Shown here piece after piece: positions 59,394 to 64,000 of a stretch of 64,000 nt of DNA. Positions within the stretch are counted from its first letter, which is position 1. Each line of letters opens with the position of its first letter. Below the pieces are notes generated by a model. It did not search any database. It worked only from the letters and a program-made list of their open reading frames with translations, and had not been told where the DNA came from. This DNA comes from a virus. The translations under genes and the position numbers were made by a program. The stretch lies in IMG/VR virus record IMGVR_UViG_3300023174_000053, positions 107,028-171,027 of that record. One strand, 5' to 3'.

Positions 59394-59648
59394 TCACTGG
59401 TCGGTTGAATTGTAAAAGAGAAAATCAACAACACGATTAGTGTTTGTCGTAATACTATTTACAATACTTTCACCATTATCTTCCCAATACAACTGAAATG
59501 CGGTGTAGGCATAAGATACAACACCAACCACAACCGCACAAATTGTAGCAAGAATGAAGATAAAATCTTCACCAAGTTTTACATAATCAAGTTTCCTCAG
59601 GGAATTGTAAAAACCATCAACAGGAGGAAATCCAAAAGTTTGTTCCAT
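59394..59648 (-). CDS. Small membrane protein
   Basis: From ATG 59648 this gives 84 residues, MEQTFGFPPVDGFYNSLRKL then GEDFIFILATICAVVVGVVS and YAYTAFQLYWEDN. One strong membrane segment lies at about 29-50. A start at 59687 would sit inside the 5' leader hairpin, so I reject it. Transcribed alone from a cassette with a leader hairpin. Unknown function. Confidence 0.7.
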   Translation of the reverse strand: MEQTFGFPPVDGFYNSLRKLDYVKLGEDFIFILATICAVVVGVVSYAYTAFQLYWEDNGESIVNSITTNTNRVVDFLFYNSTDQ

Positions 59649-59667
59649 TTTAGTTAGAAATAAAAAA

Positions 59668-59699
59668 GAGTGGTCTGCTTTGACCACTCCTTTAATATA
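59668..59699 (-). promoter_or_regulatory. Promoter with 5'-terminal leader hairpin and U-run
   Basis: -10 TATATT (59699-59694) preceded by CGTGG. The expected mRNA then begins almost at the stem GAGTGGTC/GACCACTC (59682-59689 with 59668-59675, loop 6), followed by six U's and 18 nt later the ATG. It could be an mRNA-stabilising cap hairpin or an attenuator. The usual upstream cassette hairpin is degenerate here. Confidence 0.65.
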
Positions 59700-59749
59700 C
59701 CACGTTTTGGGGTCTGTGCCGGTTTAGTGTGCCAGTTCAGGAAGTGGTC

Positions 59750-60259
59750 TCACTTCTTTGGATGCTTTTTGAGAAACTCCTGTGCTTGGTCTGCTTTTTT
59801 TTGTTTTTGAAAAGGAAGTTCTCCACTTTTATACTTTCGTAGGTGTTCATCACGAACTTCTTGACTTTCTTTTTCTCTTTTCTCATAATCATCTTGATTT
59901 TTAGCACCACCCATTCCTTCCACAATACTTTCCCTCCAATCTTCACTCATATTGACCATAATGATTTCTGCTTGTTCTTGTGTTTCAGCATAACCTTCAT
60001 CAAGTAAGTGAGAAAGAATGATGTCGTAGAGGTCATAACTATCAGAAACCACTTTACTATCTCTTGTTCCTGTTATTTGACTTACTCTTGAAATAAGTTT
60101 TCCTGCTTCGGGACTTCCAGGTTTTGATTTTAAAAATTTTGATTTCAATTCTTTTGCTTTTGCGTCCATCTTTCCAACAGGAAGAGGTGTCTTTGCTTCA
60201 TCAAGTCCATAAACATCCATATATGCTTCTTGAAGATTGTGAAGGTCTTGTGAGTTCAT
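59750..60259 (-). CDS. Conserved cyanophage protein under late-type promoter
   Basis: This 169-residue protein begins MNSQDLHNLQEAYMDVYGLD, contains LYDIILSHLLDEGYAETQEQ then AEIIMVNMSEDWRESIVEG, and ends in a Lys/Glu-rich tail EFLKKHPKK. The LQEAYMxVY start and the DEGYAxTxEQAExIMxNMSEDW block recur in cyanophage proteins of unknown, possibly virion-associated, function. Unlike its neighbours it has a late octamer (GATAAATA) 22 bp upstream instead of a cassette. So I infer late expression. Confidence 0.75.
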   Translation of the reverse strand: MNSQDLHNLQEAYMDVYGLDEAKTPLPVGKMDAKAKELKSKFLKSKPGSPEAGKLISRVSQITGTRDSKVVSDSYDLYDIILSHLLDEGYAETQEQAEIIMVNMSEDWRESIVEGMGGAKNQDDYEKREKESQEVRDEHLRKYKSGELPFQKQKKADQAQEFLKKHPKK

Positions 60260-60280
60260 CTTTACAAATACTTTTTTATG

Positions 60281-60288
60281 TATTTATC
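60281..60288 (-). promoter_or_regulatory. Late promoter-like octamer (GATAAATA) before 59750-60259
   Basis: The minus strand reads GATAAATA, 22 bp before the ATG and overlapping the stop of the upstream gene. It uses the same spacing as the octamers before gp13 and gp8. Confidence 0.6.
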
Positions 60289-60553
60289 AAGAATGAAGTT
60301 GTAAATGCTCCTGCCAAGCAGCAGAAAGTCTTTCATTCGCAGTCATAAGAGGTTCCCCACCAGAATTATCATAAAGATAATAAGGTGTTGGGTCATAATT
60401 CACGATGTCTTCAATCATAGAAATGACTTCTTCAAGGGTATTCACATCAGATTGATTGAGGGTCATATCCATCATATGAAGTGAGTTTTCAAACTTCACA
60501 ATCTCCTTCAACTCTTTGTAAATCCGTTCCAGTTTTTGTGTAGAAAGTTCCAT
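60287..60553 (-). CDS. Small helical protein, unknown
   Basis: From ATG 60553 this gives 88 residues, MELSTQKLERIYKELKEIVK then QSDVNTLEEVISMIEDIVNY and ANERLSAAWQEHLQLHS. I prefer it to the ATG two codons upstream because it overlaps the preceding stop as TAATG. It is mainly helical. Unknown function. Confidence 0.66.
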   Translation of the reverse strand: MELSTQKLERIYKELKEIVKFENSLHMMDMTLNQSDVNTLEEVISMIEDIVNYDPTPYYLYDNSGGEPLMTANERLSAAWQEHLQLHS

Positions 60554-60816
60554 TACCATTCACCTCGTTGAACAAGAATTTTTTTGATTTCAATGTAAAT
60601 AAACTGTTTCAGTTTCTCATCATTTGTATTTTCAAAAGCAGCATACAATCGTTTCAAGTAATCTTCTTGCTTTACGACATTAACGACTTTTGCGTTAGTT
60701 ACACCAATATCACGCATAGAAGAACCTGCTTTTGCTTTTGGTCTTCCAAAGTTTCCTGTTACATTACCTTGTGTGCGAAGTTTAGGTTTGATTTTGGAAA
60801 GGTTTGAAGTAATCAT
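60553..60816 (-). CDS. Small basic protein, unknown
   Basis: This 87-residue protein (MITSNLSKIKPKLRTQGNVT, NFGRPKAKAGSSMRDIGVTN) has a basic, probably disordered, N-terminal half and a helical C-terminal half (EDYLKRLYAAFENTNDEKLK, EIKKILVQRGEW). It may contact nucleic acid. It overlaps the upstream gene by 4 bp. Confidence 0.68.
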   Translation of the reverse strand: MITSNLSKIKPKLRTQGNVTGNFGRPKAKAGSSMRDIGVTNAKVVNVVKQEDYLKRLYAAFENTNDEKLKQFIYIEIKKILVQRGEW

Positions 60817-61094
60817 CGGATGTTTTTGAGTATCAGTTCAATTTCTACTAGTTTTTTGTATTCTTTTACATATTGTTCATCATCACCACCATTGGAAGTA
60901 ATAAATTCATAGTATTTCACTAATCCATTTACAAGTCTTTTGATGAGTTGTAGTGTGAAATCCACAGAACCAACTTTCTCATCCAGAGAACAAATAAAAT
61001 CTTTTAGTTGTTCTTTATCTAAAGAAAAGAAAATATCATTTTCTAATTCGTCAATTGGTTTTGTGATGGTTGCGTGAATATCAATGCTAGACAT
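60813..61094 (-). CDS. Small helical protein, first gene of operon
   Basis: This 93-residue protein (MSSIDIHATITKPIDELEND, FSLDKEQLKDFICSLDEKVG, VKEYKKLVEIELILKNIR) is predicted helical. The cassette -10 at 61117-61122 puts the mRNA start about 15 nt before the ATG. Function unknown. Confidence 0.68.
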   Translation of the reverse strand: MSSIDIHATITKPIDELENDIFFSLDKEQLKDFICSLDEKVGSVDFTLQLIKRLVNGLVKYYEFITSNGGDDEQYVKEYKKLVEIELILKNIR

Positions 61095-61116
61095 TTTCCT
61101 CTGCTTGTGTCCTCTT

Positions 61117-61174
61117 ATTATAGCAGGTCCTACGACCTGTGCTCATTTAGTGTGCCAGTGCTACAAGTGGCACA
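61117..61174 (-). promoter_or_regulatory. Hairpin-promoter cassette (TATAAT, AGAGGACAC subtype)
   Basis: Hairpin TGTGCCA/TGGCACA (61151-61174), spacer, extended -10 TGCTATAAT (TATAAT at 61122-61117) followed by AAGAGGACACAAGCA. Closest relatives are at 48903 and 49659, 11-12 kb away. Confidence 0.7.
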
Positions 61175-61185
61175 GCACTATCCAA

Positions 61186-61563
61186 TCACTCGTCGTCTAA
61201 CTCCACATCTTTTACAAGGTCTTTTAGTCTATCAAAGAAATCTTCATCAAGTGGAACTGTCTCCACCTTACCAGTTCTTACATCTTCTGCCATTTCCATA
61301 AGATACTCAAGGAACTCTTTGGGATAAACCTCATCTTCTCCAAGAGTTGCCCAGAACCATTCAATACATTCTTCTTCTGGGTTTTCTGCTGTTCTTGGTA
61401 GTGCATAATTCTCATAGTTGTTACCCATCAAGTCTGCCCAGATGCGGAAAGTATCACCAATACTCTGCCATCCAGTCATCCAGCAGTGTAGAATCCAATA
61501 CTCAAACCAGTTGAGTGTGGTTTTCTTTTTATCAGTTGCTAGTAGTGGTTTTGAGAATGTCAT
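61186..61563 (-). CDS. Trp-rich acidic protein, unknown
   Basis: This 125-residue protein contains NWFEYWILHCWMTGWQSIGD then ENPEEECIEWFWATLGEDEV and a Asp/Glu-rich end. The Trp-rich amphipathic segment may associate with membrane or a protein groove. It overlaps the anchored proline-rich protein gene by 4 bp, and the pair may act together at the membrane. No family recognised. Confidence 0.68.
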   Translation of the reverse strand: MTFSKPLLATDKKKTTLNWFEYWILHCWMTGWQSIGDTFRIWADLMGNNYENYALPRTAENPEEECIEWFWATLGEDEVYPKEFLEYLMEMAEDVRTGKVETVPLDEDFFDRLKDLVKDVELDDE

Positions 61564-61874
61564 TTGATTTCTCCATTTTGTGACGGTAATGTAGGTGCCA
61601 CTGGAACTGTAGGAACAGTAGGTGAAACTACTGGTGTAGGAAGCACGGGAGCAGGAGGAGTAGCAGGTTCAGTGGAAACAATAGGAGAAGGAACAGAAGG
61701 TTCTGTCACCACTGCTGACTTCTCATTCAGTTTTTGTTGAAGTTGTTCAATTTGTTGTTGTTGTGATTGATCTTCGTGTTTTTTATTTTCAATATTATAA
61801 TACACAGTTGCGACTGTCACAGAAATGGTAAGGAGGGCAGATACTGTGCCGATAGTAGAACTAAATTTGTTCAT
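61560..61874 (-). CDS. Membrane-anchored protein with coiled coil and Pro-rich tail
   Basis: This 104-residue protein has an N-terminal signal anchor (MNKFSSTIGTVSALLTISVT, about 5-27), a Gln-rich coiled coil (DQSQQQQIEQLQQKLNEKSA), and a Pro/Val/Thr-rich tail (PATPPAPVLPTPVVSPTVP). The layout suits a protein anchored in the inner membrane that reaches across the periplasm, similar to spanin- or TonB-like spacers. It has no lysis motif, so this is speculative. Confidence 0.68.
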   Translation of the reverse strand: MNKFSSTIGTVSALLTISVTVATVYYNIENKKHEDQSQQQQIEQLQQKLNEKSAVVTEPSVPSPIVSTEPATPPAPVLPTPVVSPTVPTVPVAPTLPSQNGEIK

Positions 61875-61896
61875 CAGTTCATCAAGTAACTTACAT

Positions 61897-61951
61897 ATTA
61901 TAGGGTATTTTTAGGGATATTGGTGTTCATCTTGTGCCAGTTCTACAACTG
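61897..61951 (-). promoter_or_regulatory. Hairpin-promoter cassette (degenerate)
   Basis: A short stem CAGTT/AACTG (61938-61951) overlaps the stop of the 112-residue gene; the -10 TATAAT is at 61902-61897 with CCC instead of TGC. The stretch is about 80% identical to the cassette at 62657, so it was duplicated with the gene. Confidence 0.55.
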
Positions 61952-62281
61952 TTCTTCAATTACATCTGCGATTTGTTCAAAGGTATATGCATTATCATTA
62001 AGATTCGCAAAAGTTCTTGCATTAATATCAAGTAGATTATGATTTGGAATACCAGACCATTCTACCACAGAAAGAGGAAGATCTGCCACCCCATCTTGAA
62101 AAACATAAACATTGTCATCATATCTTGAAGGTTCCCATTCTAAGTTGTTCTCTTTGATATAAAGATCACAAAGAACTCCTAGACAACAGAACCCATATTC
62201 GTCGTGAAGATGACGTTGAGTTTGCTTATATTCACCAGACCGAAGGGCACTAACCCATTTTTGTTTGATTTGAGGATTCAT
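61943..62281 (-). CDS. Small phage protein, tandem paralogue 1
   Basis: This 112-residue protein begins MNPQIKQKWVSALRSGEYKQ, then YGFCCLGVLCDLYIKENNLE and ADLPLSVVEWSGIPNHNLLD. The FCCLGVLCDL block is known from a family found in many phages, sometimes in many copies, with no assigned function. It is about 60% identical to the next gene upstream (62290-62631). C-terminal EQIADVIEEQL. Confidence 0.82.
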   Translation of the reverse strand: MNPQIKQKWVSALRSGEYKQTQRHLHDEYGFCCLGVLCDLYIKENNLEWEPSRYDDNVYVFQDGVADLPLSVVEWSGIPNHNLLDINARTFANLNDNAYTFEQIADVIEEQL

Positions 62282-62289
62282 AAGGATTT

Positions 62290-62631
62290 CTACAACTGTT
62301 CTTCAATCAGATTTGCGATTTCAATAAAGGTGCTTCCAGCATCATTAAGTCCCGTAAGAGTTGATTTTCCGACATTAACATGTGGATTATAATCTTCCAG
62401 ATCTGCCCATTCTACCACAGAGAGAGGAAGAGATGCCACCATATCTTGGAACATATAAACATTACCATTATGCCTTGAAGATTCCCATTCTAACTGATTT
62501 TCTTTCCCATAAAGGTCACAAAGAACTCCTAGGCAACAGAAACCATCTTCGTCGCGAAGACGACGTTGAGTTTGCTTATATTCACCAGACCGAAGGGCAT
62601 AAACCCATTTTTGTTTGATTTGAGGATTCAT
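62290..62631 (-). CDS. Small phage protein, tandem paralogue 2
   Basis: This 113-residue protein begins MNPQIKQKWVYALRSGEYKQ, then DGFCCLGVLCDLYGKENQLE and ASLPLSVVEWADLEDYNPHV, ending EIANLIEEQL. It duplicates 61943-62281, 8 bp away, sharing start, the FCCLGVLCDL block and LPLSVVEW. A cassette -10 lies 26 bp upstream. Confidence 0.82.
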   Translation of the reverse strand: MNPQIKQKWVYALRSGEYKQTQRRLRDEDGFCCLGVLCDLYGKENQLEWESSRHNGNVYMFQDMVASLPLSVVEWADLEDYNPHVNVGKSTLTGLNDAGSTFIEIANLIEEQL

Positions 62632-62656
62632 AAAAGTTTCAGGTGGTTATGAAGTC

Positions 62657-62700
62657 ATTATAGTGTATTTTTAGAGATATTGGTGTTCCTCTTGTGCCAG
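62657..62700 (-). promoter_or_regulatory. Promoter -10 with degenerate cassette
   Basis: -10 TATAAT at 62662-62657, preceded by TACAC, with the upstream stretch nearly the same as at 61897. The CCAG/CTGG stem is mostly lost. Drives the two paralogues. Confidence 0.52.
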
Positions 62701-62704
62701 TTCG

Positions 62705-62890
62705 TCAAGTGTTTTTCAATAAACAATTTTTCCAAGGGAATTTATCAAATTTACAACCTAATAATTTGGCAATTTCCATCGCAGTTTCTACTGTCGTGGT
62801 ATCTGTTTCAAGTTCTTCTAATGAAGCAAATTGGAGAAAAAATGAATACGCATCATCAGAAAAATCTTTTGATGGAATATAATCCATCAT
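62705..62890 (-). CDS. Small acidic protein, unknown
   Basis: From ATG 62890 this gives 61 residues, MMDYIPSKDFSDDAYSFFLQ then LEELETDTTTVETAMEIAKL and CKFDKFPWKNCLLKNT. The TGATG overlap with the upstream stop supports this start. Mixed acidic helix and a basic tail with two Cys. Unknown function. Confidence 0.65.
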   Translation of the reverse strand: MMDYIPSKDFSDDAYSFFLQFASLEELETDTTTVETAMEIAKLLGCKFDKFPWKNCLLKNT

Positions 62891-63060
62891 CAAGTGTCTA
62901 CAAGAGTCTCCACATAAACATCACTCACAGAAACACTACCTTTACACAAATAAAAGGAACGCAATTGTTTCGCAGTCATATCACTATTGACCAGAAACTG
63001 AATGCTTACCGTCGCACCATCCACAAGACTTGAAAGAACCACAGCAAATTTGTTATGCAT
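62890..63060 (-). CDS. 56-residue protein after the Tyr/Gly array
   Basis: ATG 63060 to TGA 62890 encodes MHNKFAVVLSSLVDGATVSI then QFLVNSDMTAKQLRSFYLCK and VYVETLVDT. It has a beta-rich start and helical middle. AGGAGG lies 8 nt before the ATG, embedded in the last Arg codons of the previous gene as in the array. Unknown function. Confidence 0.68.
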   Translation of the reverse strand: MHNKFAVVLSSLVDGATVSIQFLVNSDMTAKQLRSFYLCKGSVSVSDVYVETLVDT

Positions 63061-63065
63061 TTTTA

Positions 63066-63326
63066 TCACCTCCTACGAGTTCTTGTGGATATTGTAGCAC
63101 AACCATATCCACCTCCATAACCATAACCATATCCACCTCCATAAGCATCACCATATCCATAACCATAACCATCACCAGACCCATCCCCATCACCATCTCC
63201 ATATTCATCACCATCACCAAATCCATTACCATATCCATCACCAAATCCATTACCATATCCATCACCAAATCCATATGTATAACCATATACATTACCACAA
63301 CCAACGGGATAAAGGAATTCAGTCAT
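63066..63326 (-). CDS. Tyr/Gly-rich repeat protein, copy 1
   Basis: This 86-residue protein starts MTEFLYPVGCGNVYGYTYGF and then repeats GDGYGNGFGDGYGNG-type dipeptides; it ends CATISTRTRRR. The start is set by AGGAGG 8 nt before ATG, and the whole frame continues without stop, while the same DNA in the other frame would give Met/Val repeats. It is likely low-complexity and possibly aggregating, structural or metal-binding. Function unknown. Confidence 0.72.
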   Translation of the reverse strand: MTEFLYPVGCGNVYGYTYGFGDGYGNGFGDGYGNGFGDGDEYGDGDGDGSGDGYGYGYGDAYGGGYGYGYGGGYGCATISTRTRRR

Positions 63327-63328
63327 TT

Positions 63329-63676
63329 CTAGTGCCTCCTACGAGTTGTTGTTGATGTTGATATTGTGGCATCACCATACCCATAACCATATTCATCACC
63401 ATTGCCATATCCATAACCATATCCATCACCATTGCCATATCCATTACGATAACCATATCCATCACCATACCCATAACCATATCCATTACCATACCCATCA
63501 CCACAACCATATCCATAACCATAACCACAACCATAACCATATCCACCACCATACCCATTACCATAACCATAACCATAACCATATCCATCACCATACCCAT
63601 TACCATTACCATAACCATATCCATCACAATATCCATTACCATACCCATTACCAATGGGATAAAAGTATTCAGTCAT
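63329..63676 (-). CDS. Tyr/Gly-rich repeat protein, copy 2
   Basis: From ATG 63676 this gives 115 residues, MTEYFYPIGNGYGNGYCDGY and long runs of GYGYGNG, GCGYGYGYG and GDGYGNG, ending in SRTRRRH-like basic residues after ATISTST. It is the longest copy. AGGAGG lies 8 nt before the ATG, inside the previous gene's Arg codons. The repeats differ in length between copies, which suggests slippage. Confidence 0.72.
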   Translation of the reverse strand: MTEYFYPIGNGYGNGYCDGYGYGNGNGYGDGYGYGYGYGNGYGGGYGYGCGYGYGYGCGDGYGNGYGYGYGDGYGYRNGYGNGDGYGYGYGNGDEYGYGYGDATISTSTTTRRRH

Positions 63677-63678
63677 TT

Positions 63679-63921
63679 TTACCACCTCCTACGAGTTCTT
63701 GTGGATATTGTGGCATAACCACGTCCATATCCATTACCATATCCATCACCATATCCAACACCGTATCCACCATATCCAGAACCAGATTGATAACCAGATT
63801 TATAATAACTAACAAGTCCATAACCATCACAATCACCATATCCATAACTATTTAAATCACCGTCACCATTGCCATATCCATTACCATAACCATCACCAAC
63901 GGGATAAAAGTATTCAGTCAT
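63679..63921 (-). CDS. Tyr/Gly-rich repeat protein, copy 3
   Basis: This 80-residue protein begins MTEYFYPVGDGYGNGYGNGD and includes a less regular middle (DLNSYGYGDCDGYGLVSYYK, SGYQSGSGYGGYG), then ends ATISTRTRRRW. The less regular middle shows that selection acts on the protein, not only on the DNA repeat. Same ribosome binding site arrangement as the other copies. Confidence 0.72.
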   Translation of the reverse strand: MTEYFYPVGDGYGNGYGNGDGDLNSYGYGDCDGYGLVSYYKSGYQSGSGYGGYGVGYGDGYGNGYGRGYATISTRTRRRW

Positions 63922-63923
63922 TT

Positions 63924-64000
63924 CTAGTGCCTCCTACGAGTTCTTGTGGATATTGTAGCACAACCATATCCATCACCATAACCATAACCATAACCATCAC
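63924..64000 (-). CDS. Tyr/Gly-rich repeat protein, copy 4 (3' end only)
   Basis: Only the last 24 residues lie in the window: DGYGYGYGYGDGYG-like repeats then CATISTRTRRH and stop TAG at 63924-63926. The 5' end is beyond the right edge. The terminal Arg codons CGT-AGG-AGG again contain the ribosome binding site for copy 3. Confidence 0.7.
   Translation of the reverse strand, partial: DGYGYGYGDGYGCATISTRTRRRH

Larger units (their letters stand above)
63062..64000. repeat. Tandem array of Tyr/Gly-rich genes with CCATAT/CCATAA microsatellite
   Basis: On the plus strand the array is a run of 6-bp and 12-bp words (CCATATCCATAACCATA-like). Four gene copies end at 63066, 63329, 63679 and 63924 and share the junction CTCGTAGGAGG followed 8 nt later by ATG. 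The region continues past the right edge. Confidence 0.85.

Noticed and set aside
59737-59946. Minus-strand frame of 69 codons, Lys-rich
   Set aside because: It lies in another phase inside 59750-60259, whose sequence is conserved-looking and has a late octamer.
63053-63654. Minus-strand frames with Met/Val/Asp repeats over the same array
   Set aside because: They overlap the Tyr/Gly genes in another phase; their starts lack the 8-nt-spaced AGGAGG, and the frames are open only because the DNA is a 6-bp repeat.
63346-63855. Plus-strand frame of 169 codons rich in His (HHTHNHIHHH)
   Set aside because: It is the reverse reading of the Tyr/Gly repeats; it has no ribosome binding site, and the minus-strand frames have conserved starts and AGGAGG sites.

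Overview
The window is part of a T4-like myovirus genome that very probably infects a cyanobacterium. All supported genes lie on the minus strand, so transcription runs from high to low coordinates. Two things point to a cyanophage. The left part carries the T4 virion-gene set in cyanophage style: portal, tube, sheath, both terminase subunits, gp15, gp14, gp13, gp8, gp6 and gp25, with very large low-complexity structural proteins and octamers resembling the T4 late promoter. The phage also carries speD (AdoMet decarboxylase), a typical cyanophage metabolic gene. The DNA is AT-rich throughout.

Layout. 1-41102 is the late virion module. It runs from the start of the portal gene (cut by the left edge) through tail tube, sheath, terminase, neck and tail completion to giant tail or baseplate proteins (2481, 1675 and 2809 residues), two fibre or tailspike-like proteins, and baseplate wedge proteins gp6 and gp25. 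41141-43842 holds speD, a conserved unknown, small basic proteins and a GT-A glycosyltransferase. 43843-45209 is a gene-free, repeat-rich stretch. It holds eight exact copies of TTTTCCACA (either strand) within 211 bp, and a perfect sigma70 promoter on the plus strand; I read it as a candidate replication origin.

45210-64000 is an accessory region of about 60 mostly tiny genes in short, overlapping operons. Nearly every operon starts with a recurring intergenic cassette: an upstream hairpin (usually TGTGCCA/TGGCACA), a conserved spacer and an extended -10 promoter. Subfamilies carry a palindromic operator-like sequence or a hairpin at the mRNA 5' end. Recognisable genes are a DUF2786 protein, an ArdA-like antirestriction protein, a DUF5983-like protein, an SF2 helicase, a long-variable-arm tRNA with anticodon UGU, an adenine methyltransferase beside a possible restriction endonuclease, an HNH nuclease and a metallophosphoesterase. 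The right edge is a tandem array of Tyr/Gly-rich repeat proteins, each using a ribosome binding site embedded in the last codons of the gene before it.

How it fits together. The late octamers would switch on the virion module, speD, one displaced late gene (59750-60259) and perhaps the tRNA. The cassettes would drive the host-takeover genes as independent early or middle units. All functional assignments are by reading the sequence; no database search was run.
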